The notes beneath the pieces are model-generated. The model saw only the letters and a program-made list of their open reading frames with translations. It was not told the origin of the DNA and ran no database searches. A stretch of 64,000 nt of DNA from Apostichopus japonicus (Eukaryota; Echinodermata; Holothuroidea; Aspidochirotida; Stichopodidae): positions 9,419,001 to 9,483,000 of the forward strand of contig NC_092579.1 of NCBI RefSeq assembly GCF_037975245.1. Direction: 5' to 3'. Shown here piece after piece: positions 11,201 to 22,544 of this stretch. Within the stretch, counting starts at the first letter, position 1. Each line of letters begins with the position of its first letter. The position numbers were made by a program, and so were the translations under genes.

Positions 11201-14200
11201 TTTGTTTTCCAATTTTGGCGCTTTTAGAAATGTAACGTGAGTTACCGACTCTTTTTGCCTTATAAAATCTACAAGAAGCAAATTTTTTTTTTTTTTTTTT
11301 TTGCTGAGGTATGCCTCAGCATTGTGTTAACTACTGTAGAAGAAGTAATTGATCAAACTCATGTGTTAGTAAAATATATGGTACAAAAAGAAGACGAAAA
11401 ACATCAAAAATGTAACGTGAGTTACCGTGGAAATGCCCTACTGATCATACCCATTTGTACCATATTTTGACAGTTACCTGTCACAAATAATCAGCATGGC
11501 AAATTACACCTCAACAATTACCATGTGGCAGCCACTTTCTCCTTCTGTTAAATCTGCTCAGATACCTCATTCTTTTAGAAGAGATCAACAGTCATTTGGG
11601 GTCATTGGGTTAAAATTTTAAGCAATTATTTGTGAGCTACTCTTCTTCCTGGCCATCTCTTGTGAATTTGTTCTTTTGCTGATTGTGTTCTATCCCTTTC
11701 TTATTTCCTTTTTATTACTTTTCAGCTTATTCTCTGTCCTGTTTCTTTCTTTCCTTATATTTTGTAAATATCTTTTGTTGAATTGAGATTCTTATCATTC
11801 TTCACTATTTTTTTTTTGGTTCTATGGTCACTAGCCTTATTAACAGAATCACTATTTTCATACTATGTTATTTTATTTCTGTGCCGTATGTTATAGTGTT
11901 TTTTTTCTGTACAATAATATGAGATATAAATCTGAATGTAATTGTTAATGAACATGTTCTGGTCAATTTGTTTAGTATCCAGAGTTATAATCTTTCTCAT
12001 ATGGTAATTCACAAAATCACCAAAAATTAATCTGCAAATGTAAAATGTCCCTTAAAAATGTATGACAACTTATTACGGTACCATCGGGAGCAATAAATAT
12101 ACAGTTAATGTTTCAAACTCTATAACCAATCATTGCCCCATTGGGTGCATAAAAAACTTAGTCTCTCATTAGAGTACTAGCAAATTTTCCAGGAAATGAA
12201 TTGGACTTCTCAAATCTGTTAAATTTAATGGAGTACTTCAAAATATTAAGAAAATATTAAGAAACTCAGTGCTGTGATTCTCTCCAACCCAATAACCCCA
12301 TCCCCCCTCCATCTTTGTGATGTGATCAGATCTTGATGTTAACAATTGCAATGAATTTTAAACTTACTTCAACATTTCTAATATATTTGACATTTATTAA
12401 TGACTACTCCCTTTAAATGGTAAACATCAAACTGGAATGTAACTGCTGTTTCATTGGGTGTCAAACCCACTACCTGAATGTTACAATACTTTCACCTTAC
12501 CTAGAGGTGTTGAAGTTGCATGAGCATTAACATATCCAACATCCTCGACTCTGACACGTGCATCCCTCAGGGCAGCCTTCATGCATCGTTGTGCACCGAA
12601 TCCATCTCCCCTAGGGGCGGTGATGTGACTGGCATCACCTGTCATTGGATGGGAAAAAGTTTAATTTACAAAACTAGCAGAGCTTGGGACAGTAGTAACT
12701 AGACTTCACAGGACAATGTATCATAGGTTAACTCATTTGTTTACATTAAATGTAAAGTTGTAAGTGGTAAACCAATGTAAAACATGAAATATGGTCCTTT
12801 ATTTACTGGTACCATTAGCATTGAATTTCCCGCATCTGCATATATCAAACTAGACTTTTACAGGGAGAATACTGAAAATGAGTACTTTAGTTCTCAAAAG
12901 AAACAAGAAAACACATATAACAATAATTGTGCAATAAATTAATATACATGTGACCATCAAATAAATTTGTAAATATTCCAATAGAAAAAAGGAACCAGTA
13001 AAATGATTTTGTACAAAAAATGGCAAAGTTGTAGATGAGTCTTTTGAGAAACTAAAGCTTTGTTGATATTAGACTCCCTTGTGATTTTGATTTTTTTATG
13101 TTTCTAGCAAAATATCCCATTTTCCTTGTTTATTCTGTTTGATTCACAGCACTTTGTTATCATCTATTATTCTAACAAGATTCCTTTTATTGCTACAAAT
13201 GTTGTTCAACCTCACCTGAAAGACCGTAGCCGAGTATCTCTGCTAGAATGTTTGCCCCTCTACTCTCCGCATGATTCCACTCCTAAGTGAGAGAAAACAT
13301 GACAAGTGTCAGCTTTAAAGAGTAAGATAAGAAAGGAAATTATCAATTTAAAGTTTACAAATTGATTGTTTATTTGTATCAATGGCTTTCCTATACCTGA
13401 CATTCCAACACTCAGAGTCTTACTGGGCTTTACAATAGCTTGTAAAATCTCCTGGTTTCAGGTACCAACCCCCTGGGTTTTGTCTTTTCAAATCTCTCCA
13501 GATTTACAAATTTAGGGGTTGACAGGTCTGTCAAATAACTTTCAATGGTTAAACTGTCAAACCAAGACACACAAGCTGTGAACAATTCAGCACGTTGCTG
13601 TCTGAGCATTACACAGCACCACATCTATGGGTCCTTTATAGAGTATCCCAAAGGATGCAGCCACAATCCAGTGCACACAACTATATACACAAGCTATATA
13701 CATAAGTCCCTGTTTATACACCTGGTTGCTAAGAGGCAATTGAGCTAAAGTGCCTTGTACAAGTAAACAATACTTTGATCTAATCGATCGTGGAATCCTG
13801 CCACTAAGCAACATCCATCCTCCCCTCCCCCACCCCCACCCCCACTATAAACTGTCCCTACCCTTGATCTTGCAGACACACATACTACTAGTAGCTAAAA
13901 TAAATCCATATTTCAACAGGCAAATTGTTGACTGACAATTGTAACCATCTAAATATGGGTATTTTTGATTGATCAGATCAACCTTAGCAGACCAAACCTC
14001 TAATATGAGAACTGCTGCCCCTTCAGCCATCACAAAACCATCTCTCCTTGCATCAAAAGGTCTGGAAGATTCTTGTGGTCTGTCATTATACTTGGTGCTG
14101 AGAGCACGTGCCCTGGGAAATATAAATGATAACGGATCAAAGTTTTTGACCAAGGATCCTAAATGTCTACTCAGAGGGCAGCACATTTGTATTCTTTGCT

Positions 14201-17200
14201 GTCACATGTTTTTATATGTTAATCATCCAAAGAGCTGTTAAATATAGTTTACTGTAGAAGATTACTATAACATCCTAACATATGGGCACAACAAGTATAT
14301 TCATAAATTCCATCGAATCTGTTTCCTTATTTCAGCATTTACTTCTGAGAATATAAAGACAGTTATTGTCTAGCTGAAACATTTGCTAAGGCATGCCACA
14401 CCGACAAAACTGTGATAAATAATAAATTATTATTTGATCCTTAACCATGACATGAATACATTGTTATTATCATGTAACACTTTCACTTAGTCATTTTTTT
14501 TCTGACAAAATAATAACAATATTTATGAATAGTTAAGGATAAAATTTGTTGGTAAAACAGATCACTTGTGAAGATATAACTATTTAACAGGTTTCAGCAA
14601 AGTAAAAGATGTTTTGCCATCTTCACATTTCTATCTGTTAGATTTTGTTTTCTTCCTTTTGACAGATACAGAAGAAGAAAAGTCTGATACTAGTCTTGAG
14701 GAAAAAAACAATCACTTGCATTTCTTAATACCTTGAAAAGCCTGCCACTGCTACCGGACATATGCAGGCCTCCGCTCCTCCTGCTACCATGACCTTAGCA
14801 TCACCATTGCGGATAAACCTCATGGCATCACCAACTGCGTGACAGCCTGTGGTGCATGCAGTGGACACACAGTGGTTAGGTCCCTATGAGAAAAGGAATA
14901 CAAAATAGTTAGAGAAAACTTCCAGATACTACCAGTGGTGTTAGCAGATGGGTCTCACCTGGTGGGGGTGCATGGAAGGAGCAGCTACGTTATGTAGAGG
15001 GGCAAGAGTTCTCATATAGGTCATGTGACTCATATAGATTATGTGTACATAACAGATCTATGAGATATATAGTATACACAGTAATCTGGTGGGGAAGAGG
15101 CCCTGTTGAGGAGGGAGAGGAGTAGTACCATCGTGGAGAGGTAAGGGCGATGGGTACAACCTCTACCTGTCGATTTTGTATTATAGCAAAAATTGGCAAC
15201 AAGTAATACGTGTCTTATTTTTTCTAAACGAAAACAGAAGATTTAATGAAGTGAGACATTGGATACATCTCAATCATGGATTCTTTATAGATCTGAATAG
15301 GAAAGAGGCCAAATAACCACATGGCAGAGCACAGCAGAAGGGATTATTTGATTGTCCCCTTCTGATTCCTTCCTTTCTCTGTGTACATCACTCTTACCTG
15401 GAAGCCATACCTGATGCCAATGTGTCCAGCTGTGAGATTAGGTAAGATCCTTGGCACAAAGAAAGGACTGACTTTGCGGTACCCCTGTAGACAAATGGAA
15501 AACAAAAGGTTATATTAAAGGATGTCACTGGTTCTTTAAACTAATGTCACTGGTAATGATACAGTGACTTAATGGGGGACACTAATTGGTATCATGGAGA
15601 GAGAAGAGGAGAATAATGAACTTATTGTCACAGGTAATGATGATACAGTAATCTATAAAGAAATACAGACGTTGTCAGGGATGGCATAAAGGGGGGTGGG
15701 GGAGAAAACAAGAGAATGTCTCAACTTTTTGCAGGCTATGCTGCAAAAATGACTGCAGTTCTATAAGTTTATACAAACCAAAATGTCTCCCACAAGAAAA
15801 ACCTGCAAATCCTTCCTTGTTCCCTTACACATGCTGATCTATTCAAGTTCTATCACATTGTAATGTGTGATTGAATTAATGTTGGCGTCAACTGTGCGTG
15901 TGTGACGGTGTTAACAATGTTTATGCGTGTGTCGGTTGTGCGTGTTGCTTGGGATGTGTGTGGTGCATGATTTGTTTGAATGGTGCGTGTTGCGCATGTT
16001 TTCTTTAAATAGGGTTTGGAACGGATTAGGAGGCAGTTATTACTTAGAGTATATAAAGACAAGACGTGTCCTGTTATATTGGTATTACTTTGTTTGTAAA
16101 GATAAGATATCTTGGTAAGACTACTTTGAAGTTTGGCAACAAATACACTTGATGTAGTGACAAATATTGCCCTCTGGTGACTGGACTCTTTATTTATTTG
16201 TTAAACACATAAACGTATAACTGACCAGTAAGTGTTGTTCACTGCATGTTCTAGATTGATGCAAATCAAAATCATTTCTTTTCATTAAGGAAAATGGAAC
16301 AAAACAGATGACTTACCTTTGTCTCTAGTGTTCTACCAGTGTCAACAATTTCCTGGAGTCCTGGTAAACTGACACCAACAGCCATACCCTACAAAACAGA
16401 ATCATTATTATAACCAATTAGACAAGATATTTAAAGATTCTTTCAGGTTATCCCTTGGACAAAAAATTCTTATTGTATTTCTTGATGGTCCAAACAAATA
16501 TTGATGCCCACAAAAGGTAGCAAAAACAACAACCAAGGTGTATATGGCAGGAGAGCTGTGTGGGTTTGGTGAATAGAACACCAGCTTTGGGCCATTAAAA
16601 TTTAACTTTGAGTGGATCAACGGCCTACTACTATTTTTTGTTTAATTTCAGTTCCTCCAAGGTGATGGGGCGATGCCAATCTACTATTTTGAAGGTACAG
16701 TATTTACTTACAATGCAATCTGTATATGATGTAAACAACAAGTCCTTCACCTGATGATCTCAAAAGCTTACGTGATTGTCCAAACAGAAATTTGGTCATT
16801 GCATACAATCAAAGTACTGGTCAAAAGCTTGCCCTAGAGATGGGCTAATTTAATTGAATTAAGACAGGTAAGAAAAAGCAACTAAAGAGTTTGCACAACT
16901 ACTCAGATTGAGTGCTTTTATTTTTTTCTCTCTTTTAAATTGTTTGTTTCTTCTATTTTATATTTTGATCTTTTTCTTTCTCATATTCAACATTTGTTCA
17001 CTCAAAATCAATAGCTTACTGTGTCCAGTTTATCTTGATCTGATGCCGGTTTCCATTTGGCTTGACAGAGGGCTTCCTCTGAGGCAACAAGAGCGAACTG
17101 AGTCACATCTTCTGCTATCTTCAACTCCTACAGGATAAGTAAAAGCAAGAGATTTTCAGAATCTTCATCATCCTTCTTATAAACAGTTGTCTTTTTTACA

Positions 17201-20200
17201 ATAACCAATTCCCACTCCACTCAAGAGTCACCCAGTTTATGACTTTGAAGTTCTGTAGTAAAACCTCGGCAGAGTGCTGTCTCCTGGTCCAAAGAGTTGC
17301 AATTAAAATACTGGTTGTTATCTGTATGCAATGTTAACAAGGCTAGATACAACTGGACAACTACATAATTCAGTGCTGGAAGTAAACAAAGGCTGTTGTA
17401 TTTCTCCACGATAGCCTACAAAAGCACCCATCGTGGAAGGTCACAACGGCTGTCTTGCCCAAATTCTTTGGCTGTAATTTGGCAGCTGTGCCCTTTCACT
17501 TGAATGCAATTCCAAGTAGATAAATAAAACCATTTTACAAAATGAAGTCCACGAAATAAACTTCCACAAGACAAAGATCAGTTAATATCAAACTATGAGT
17601 CACATATATGTGTTTGCATACTTAGTGATTTTTACATTATGTTAGCAGAGTTAAAACATGATTGAACCAACCAATAGTATGTGTTATGTGTTATGTGTTC
17701 TGCTTCATATTCATAATATCACATTTAATACTGATGTTTCTTTGACTGTCCAGCAACATAATTGTTTTTGGCCTTGGTGCCCTACTACCAAACAATGTTT
17801 GACCTTGGTGCCTTATTTGATGACCTTGGGCCCTCCCAAATTTATAACAAAGAGGCCCAATGGCCTTGCCCTGACCAAGCCTTACTTTCAGCCTTGAAAC
17901 TAGGCTACACTAATAGCTGATAGTTTTTTTGTGTATTTTAAATAATCTGCCTGGATTAAAACTATTATCTCATAAATTTAGTAAGAAAGACTCTTTCCAA
18001 AGTTCAAGAAAACTGGGTTGTAAATAAATATGTTGTAGATACAATCAATCATTGTTACTTTATCATTTAAAGCCACATTTTTGAATAGCTAAGTTTATTT
18101 GCAATGACATTTGTTTCCTTGTTGCCTACCAAAAAAATATGCCTGTACATGTATAGGTTGAATATAAATATTTTAAAAAGTAGATAATTTGATGGTTTTG
18201 ATATTGTAAATGGTGATATCAGGAGCTAAACTGGGGGCACCTACTAGTAACCCCCCCCCCCACAAAAAAAATGTGACTTAAGATTGTACTATCTCAGTTC
18301 AACAAAAGGCTAAATTGGGATAAATTTTACACACTTTCACTCATACTGTACTCACAGCTTTCGTAAGGTGACTCGGAGCATGAAACTGGCCGTCGCCCTC
18401 GCCCCTTGGAACCAATCCAGCTGTTGGTAAGCATCAAATAATATTGATAAAAGCACATTAAATATAATCGAATAACAAATGCTGATTAAAAATGTAAATA
18501 TAACAATTACGTATATAAACCACACCAAGCAATATTGGGTACAGAAATATTTTACTGTCCAGATGAATGATATCGAACGGATTAGTCATGCTCATTTTGC
18601 TGAGAGCATATATGTGGATCTAAGGTAATACTGATAAAACAATTATTGATTGATTGATTGATTGATTTATTTTGTTTCATCACGTGAATATATATAATGT
18701 GATAGGAAGTCCTCTAAAAAACCTTCAGATGGCTTAACAAAGTAGAGGACTCCCTGTAAAGAAAAGGAAAAAAGAAAACAAAATATATAAGAAAAAATGA
18801 ACATGTTCAATTAATAAGATGCAATAATTTTTTGAATAAAGTTTCTTCTGAATGATTTTGCAGAAGGTTTATTTGTAATATTGTCTGATAGAGAATTCCA
18901 TGTTTTGATTGTACGTGCCCTTAGTGATAACATCCCCATTGTAGAATTATATCTGTTATAATGTGCATTGCCTGAAAATCTGGTAAATTTTGTAATGATG
19001 AACATCACTGTTACTTATTAAGTAGTCATTAAAAGCATTTGGTAACAGTCCATTCCATGCCTTATAAGCAAATGTAGCAAGATTAACCCGAATAATGTCA
19101 TCAGTTTTTAACAACCTAGAATGATTTGTGTGGTCCCGTGGTTTGGCATGTGTTATATGGCGGACTGCTCTCTTCTGCGTAATATAAATGGGATTCAGAT
19201 TGGTATATCTAGTACCAGACCATATGTTACAACAATACGTAATATGTGGCAGGACTAATGTCTGGTAGAGAATCTTTAATATGTGTTGTGGCAGATAATG
19301 CTTAAGCTTAGCTAAAACACCAGTGTTTTTTGCAACTTTTTTACAGACAGTTGTAATGTCTTCACACCATTTAAGTTTATGATCTATATAAACGCCTAAA
19401 AATCTAGTGCTTTTGACTTGTTGTAGTCGTTGACCGCCCATAGTTATATCAGCATTCCATGTAAAATTGTAAGAAGTATTAAAAACTATATAGTTTGTTT
19501 TATCAATATTCAATGATAATTTGTTGCCAGCAAACCAGTCGCTGAACTTGTCTTTATTCAGTTGATACTTCAATATAAAATAAAGTACTCGATTGTGGTG
19601 CGAAGAATATTTGGATCGTCAGCAAACAAAACAACTTTAACTTTACCAAAAACTTTGGTAATGTCATTGACATAAAGGATGAAAAACAATGGACCAAGAA
19701 TAGAGCCTTGTGGCACACCACATTGTATTCTCTACGGTATTCTCTCCGGTATTATCATCACTGATTACAAAACGTTTTTTGTCGAAAAATTTACATTGAG
19801 TAGAAATGTAAATATTGACAAACATGATTTCATACTGATTATAGACATGAATTCTGATTAAACACGATTTGCAAACTATCGAGGATACTAATAACTCAGT
19901 GACCAGTGAAAAGATTTGCCAAAGTTGTTTTGGCTACCCACAAAAGACATGAAAACGAAATAAATGGTTCAGTTCTTTCATCCTCAAACATCTTACCTAC
20001 TTTACTTGGTATTCCTTCATATTTTTCTCCACTCAGCAATCCAATGCCACTCTTGCCTTGAAGTAATTTTGACCATACATTGCTGACACCAATCCCCAAT
20101 GGTGTTACAACTCCTGGAAGATATAAATTATTCACAAGAGACTGTGATGGTATGAAAATAATGATTTCAGACAACAACAAAAAATGAACAAGTTCTGAGT

Positions 20201-22304
20201 TCTGACAAGTTTGGTCATCTTCATAATATTCAGGTAAGTGATTACTTTGTACTGTAATTGGACACTGTAAGTTATCAGTGTTAACCTACTGTAAATTGCA
20301 GACTACCCTGCATTTTTATCTTTTTAGCTGTGACCATCTGATCATGGTTTGGTAAGAGATGTCTGACATTCTCCCTGAAGTTCCACCAAGATCATAAAGC
20401 TTCTTATACCAGATAAAAACTTGTGCTGAAAGGAGGGGGGGGGTGTTGGAGGGGGGGCTTTGATTTAAGTCCTTGTGATCCTTTGTGATGATTTCCACTT
20501 CCAGGGTCTGGGGAACTACTAATACTAGTTTAGTTTAGTAGAAAAAAAAGGATCAGGAGGGACACTCAAGGACCCTATAGAGAGAGAAAAGAAAAACTGA
20601 AGACACAAACACTCAGACCCGATTACAATGCTTAAAGTGCTTGTCCAAAGCATTCTTAAACCCATTGACACTACTTGCAAATTGGGGTACAACTTTCTCA
20701 GGCAAACCATTCTACTCATTCACAACCCTATTAGAAAAAAAAGTTATGCCGAATATTAATCCTACTATGTGACTTATGGAGTTTAAGACAATAACCTCTG
20801 GTACAACTACTGTTAGCAAACATGAAAAAGTCGGTAAAGGATAAATTGTCGAAACCATACACAATCTTGAAAACCTGGATCAAGTCCCCACGTAACCTCC
20901 TAAGCTCTAGTGTGGTGAGATTCAACAGTTGTAACCGCTAAGGAACACTCTTTAAGGAACTAATCATCCTAGTAGCCCTCCCCTGGACCTTTTCAAGTAC
21001 TTCCTTATCCTTAGCAAAATATGGGTTCCAAGCCTGCACAGCATTCTCCAGATGAGGTCTAACCAACTGCTTATAAAGCCTAACTACTGTACGATGTCCT
21101 CTTTCAGAAAACTGAAGTTCCTCTTGATCATACCTAAAACCCTATTATATACCTCTTTTAGCAGCTTCAAGACAATGTTTAGAAGGTTGTAGAGATGAGT
21201 CAATGTAGATACCTAGGTCTCTTTCAACAGAGACCTCCTGTAACTCCACACCGTTAAGATTGTATATAAACTTTTGGTTACTATACTACCAAATGTGCAT
21301 TACATTGCATTTATCAATATTAAAAAGCATTTGCCACCCCTGAGACCGGGAAAAAACCTGATCCAAATCCATCTGAAACTTCTTATAATAGTTTTTGGAA
21401 GAGACCTCAGAACACAATTTGGTGTCATCAGCAAACTTTTTAGCTGTACACAAAATATCTCCGTCGATGTCATTTATATAGCAACAAACAACAAGGGACC
21501 CACTACAGACCATTGTGGAACCCCACTAGTAACGTCCTGCCAAGAAGAAGCACAGCCTTTAATTACCACCCTCTGTTTCCTATTACCAAGCCAATTCTCG
21601 ATCCAAGGCAGTAAATTCCCGGTAGAAATACTAGATGATGGTAGGCCTATATATACTGTAAATTCGCTTTAGTAATAGCATTAAAGTTATTTTAAAAGAT
21701 AATTGCGATCACGATCTATCATCTACCTTACTTTGCTCGGTGGCTTAGTGCTTTCAATTCGGCTATGTGATTTCATCAATTAGTTGATCAGATTCCGCGG
21801 GAAATAGAAAATTTGGGAGTCAAACTGCTCAAAGCAAGGAAAAATTTCCCTGACTCTGTGGAATAAGCCATGAAAGTGTCTCAGATCACAAAATTGATGA
21901 TGCCTTGTTTTGGCTGCATTTGTTCATGCTTTGTATATTGAAATTATGAATGAAAGTGGTTACAATTTGACTATTTGTGCAACTACATATGTATAACACA
22001 GTAAGAGTAACGCGAATTTAGGGAACACGCGAAGTTACAGTACCGTACACCATGCTATTACTACACAGCAATCTAAGTAGGCTAGAGGCCTGGTCGCGAA
22101 TCTAGTACATGCACAACTCTGTAACCTTCATAATTGAGATAATATGACAATCCACTTACCTATTCCTGTGACTCCAACCCTCACTCTACCACTTTCACTC
22201 ACTATACCACTCGAGCTACCTTGGCTTCTAAATGGAATATTTAAAGTTCTTTTCGCGCTACAGAAGAGAAATATAGATGCAGGCCCGACTACGGTCTTCT
22301 TCAT
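8030..22304 (-). CDS. OXSM: 3-oxoacyl-[acyl-carrier-protein] synthase, mitochondrial (12 coding exons)
   Basis: This is the KAS II/FabF-type condensing enzyme of mitochondrial type II fatty acid synthesis. It extends acyl-ACP with malonyl-ACP by decarboxylative Claisen condensation in the matrix. Coding exons in gene order are 22304-22160, 20113-19997, 18420-18356, 17127-17020, 16388-16317, 15484-15398, 14883-14732, 14112-13998, 13282-13216, 12638-12501, 8751-8603 and 8200-8030. Every intron is GT-AG, every phase joins, and the total is 1386 nt (461 aa), close to the usual length (about 460). The first ~30 residues are basic and hydroxylated with few acids, as in a mitochondrial presequence. 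The thiolase-fold catalytic triad is complete: Cys208 in STACTTG, His349 in [11 protein letters not shown] and His386 in [12 protein letters not shown], with Lys381. The C-terminus has [14 protein letters not shown] chose the first ATG of the open exon (22304). The exon 8 donor (GTTTGG) is weak. Introns 1, 2 and 11 carry retroelements. A CCAAT box lies about 90 nt upstream of the ATG (minus, 22399-22395), of uncertain use. Confidence 0.95.
8292..8522 (-). mobile_element. tRNA-derived SINE in OXSM intron 11
   Basis: On the minus strand the head reads GGAGTGTTAGCTCAGTGGTT. Box A TAGCTCAGTGG lies at 8513-8503 and box B GAGTTCGAGTC at 8470-8460, 32 nt apart, as in a tRNA. A tRNA-unrelated body follows, ending in an ATGT-type repeat tail (plus-strand TATG repeats at 8292-8309). 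It fills most of the 402-nt intron and shares the orientation of the gene. No target-site duplication was identified. Confidence 0.82.
8603..8751 (-). CDS. OXSM: OXSM coding exon 11 (lysine and second catalytic histidine)
   Basis: It encodes [13 protein letters not shown], then [19 protein letters not shown], then IFTVLACQH. It carries Lys381 and His386. The acceptor is CTACAG and the donor CAT|GTAAGT. It is separated from exon 10 by the gene's longest intron (8752-12500). Confidence 0.97.
10194..10371. repeat. Imperfect direct duplication of about 50 bp
   Basis: ACATGGTACC...CACACTAAGTCAATGGGG...GCCTAACCAT (about 10194-10243) recurs as ACATGGTAGCC...CACTCTAAGTCAATGGG...GCCTAACCAT (about 10321-10371) in the same orientation, about 126 bp apart. 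Confidence 0.8.
10458..10592 (+). repeat. Dispersed repeat, copy A
   Basis: About 135 bp matching 28042-28177 in the same orientation. The shared core is GGTAGCAAGCTGTGTG, then GGTGTCTAACACTTCTGTTA, then AGGTCAGATTACC and ACACCCTTTAA. The family is unknown. Confidence 0.85.
12501..12638 (-). CDS. OXSM: OXSM coding exon 10 (first catalytic histidine)
   Basis: It encodes [20 protein letters not shown] and ends in [13 protein letters not shown]. [11 protein letters not shown] carries His349. The acceptor is TGACAG and the donor G|GTAAGG, phase 1. Confidence 0.97.
13216..13282 (-). CDS. OXSM: OXSM coding exon 9
   Basis: 22 codons plus one base: [20 protein letters not shown] and LS. It matches the H/A-x-x-RGA-x-I-x-AE-x-x-GYGxSxD region. 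The acceptor is CACTTAG and the donor CAG|GTGAGG. Confidence 0.95.
13430..13775. repeat. Possible old repeat in OXSM intron 8
   Basis: The segment ends with CACCTGGTTGCTAAGAGGCA followed by TGAGCTAAAGTGCCTTG. That resembles a sequence core (AAAGTGCCTTG) seen in many animal interspersed repeats. The assignment is from memory of such cores and is weak. Confidence 0.25.
13998..14112 (-). CDS. OXSM: OXSM coding exon 8
   Basis: It encodes [20 protein letters not shown], then [19 protein letters not shown]. The RPFDxxRDGFVMxEGA motif is diagnostic for ketoacyl synthases. The acceptor is TTCCCAG. The donor GAG|GTTTGG is weak but required to join exon 9 in phase. Confidence 0.95.
14732..14883 (-). 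CDS. OXSM: OXSM coding exon 7 (active-site cysteine)
   Basis: It encodes [20 protein letters not shown], with nucleophile Cys208 in STACTTG, then [20 protein letters not shown]. It ends with two bases of the next codon (AG|GTATTA). Confidence 0.97.
15398..15484 (-). CDS. OXSM: OXSM coding exon 6
   Basis: 29 codons in phase 0. It contains [20 protein letters not shown], the conserved SPFFVP and N-x-x-A-G region that precedes the active-site cysteine. The acceptor is TCTACAG and the donor CAG|GTAAGA. Confidence 0.95.
15840..15995. repeat. GTGT/GCGTGT-rich low-complexity tract in OXSM intron 5
   Basis: Runs of GTGCGTGTGT-like sequence on the plus strand. No coding or RNA signature. Confidence 0.5.
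16317..16388 (-). CDS. OXSM: OXSM coding exon 5
   Basis: 24 codons in phase 0 ([18 protein letters not shown] and on to LETK). GxAxGxxxPG corresponds to the GVAIGxGxxG strand-turn of the family. The acceptor is TTTGTAG and the donor AAG|GTAAGT. Confidence 0.9.
17020..17127 (-). CDS. OXSM: OXSM coding exon 4
   Basis: 36 codons in phase 0 ([20 protein letters not shown] and on to KLDT), the helix that in KAS II reads roughly FxxxAAxxAxxDSGW. The acceptor is CCTGTAG and the donor ACA|GTAAGC. Confidence 0.9.
17770..17897. repeat. Degenerate CCTTGGTGCC repeats in OXSM intron 3
   Basis: GGCCTTGGTGCCCTA, GACCTTGGTGCCTTA, GACCTTGGGCCCT and GGCCTTGCCCTG occur in succession at irregular spacing. This is a decayed minisatellite-like tract. 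Confidence 0.55.
18356..18420 (-). CDS. OXSM: OXSM coding exon 3
   Basis: A 65-nt exon encoding [13 protein letters not shown] (first codon shared with exon 2) and ending SHLTKA. Its acceptor is CCAACAG and its donor GCT|GTGAGT. It corresponds to the loop after GIPxxVA in family members. Confidence 0.9.
18646..19735 (-). mobile_element. CR1/Jockey-group LINE, 5'-truncated, in OXSM intron 2
   Basis: On the minus strand, [20 protein letters not shown] and LFADD (about 19735-19610), then a long frame (19573-18956) with [41 protein letters not shown] and [17 protein letters not shown], and a last segment with [13 protein letters not shown] (to about 18811). At least two frameshifts (near 19600 and 18960-19000) disable it. 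The 3' UTR contains a hairpin (18708-18751) and the element ends in a (CAAT)n tail at 18646-18667. It is a different family from the copies at 5653, 7097 and 20527, and lies in the same direction as OXSM. Confidence 0.9.
19997..20113 (-). CDS. OXSM: OXSM coding exon 2
   Basis: It encodes [20 protein letters not shown] and continues to [21 protein letters not shown] after VTGI is the hallmark start of FabF-type enzymes. The acceptor is CTTCCAG and the donor G|GTAAGA; it enters and leaves in phase 1. Confidence 0.93.
20527..21640 (-). mobile_element. CR1/L2-group LINE, 5'-truncated (copy 3), in OXSM intron 1
   Basis: Same family as copies 1 and 2 but reaching further upstream. Minus-strand reading gives [21 protein letters not shown], then [11 protein letters not shown] (RT motif; family members normally have GVPQGSVLGP), YINDID, and FADDTKL. 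Several frameshifts and small insertions (near 20935, 21090, 21150 and 21500) make it a dead copy. It ends in the same TAAAC-type tail at 20527-20540, and part of the 3' UTR inverted repeat is deleted. Confidence 0.88.
21641..22159 (-). other. OXSM intron 1, promoter-proximal part
   Basis: No repeat or gene was recognised in these 519 bases apart from the exon 1 donor at the end. Confidence 0.5.
22160..22304 (-). CDS. OXSM: OXSM coding exon 1 (presequence and first beta strand)
   Basis: ATG at 22304-22302. It encodes a basic N-terminus beginning [14 protein letters not shown] and ends in VRVGVTGI, the entry to the first strand of the ketoacyl synthase fold. The donor is G|GTAAGT, leaving phase 1. 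An in-frame upstream ATG was not seen. Confidence 0.9.
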
Positions 22305-22544
22305 TGTCTTCTCTTCGAGATCGAGTTGAAGTTCGAAAACCCCACATCAAGCAAATTCGGTCCAGTTTTCGTCACAGAGAAATGGTAATCGATCATTGGG
22401 TGCTATGGAGGTATTTGTTTAATTTTTTTGGATGGACTTAAAGTTACTTCACACATCTCGCTTCTACAACCGTCTAAATGACTGATATTCATAGCGAGAT
22501 TTCAAATAAACAAATAGGAGAGTTTGTTTTCACAGTGAGTTTTT

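Larger units (their letters stand above)
9362..11426. repeat. Eight scattered copies of GTAACGTGAGTTACC
   Basis: Exact 15-mers lie at 9362, 9529, 9546, 9563, 11029, 11044, 11232 and 11412, all in the same orientation. Each contains inverted GTAAC/GTTAC arms around GTGA. They occur singly, as a head-to-tail triplet with 17-bp spacing (9529-9577), and as an abutting pair (11029-11058), in otherwise unrelated sequence. Confidence 0.9.
8752..12500 (-). other. OXSM: OXSM intron 10 (3.7 kb), with internal repeats
   Basis: The longest intron. It holds eight copies of a 15-bp near-palindrome, an imperfect direct duplication at 10194-10371, and one copy of a dispersed repeat at 10458-10592. The poly-T at 11285-11302 and the long T-rich tract at 11640-11900 carry no gene. 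The open frames at 9612-9953 and 11237-11470 do not look like proteins. Confidence 0.7.

Noticed and set aside
13430-14241. Open frames at 13430-13814 and plus-strand frame 13969-14241
   Set aside because: They are chance frames or the antisense of OXSM exon 8; the minus-strand exon explains the conservation.
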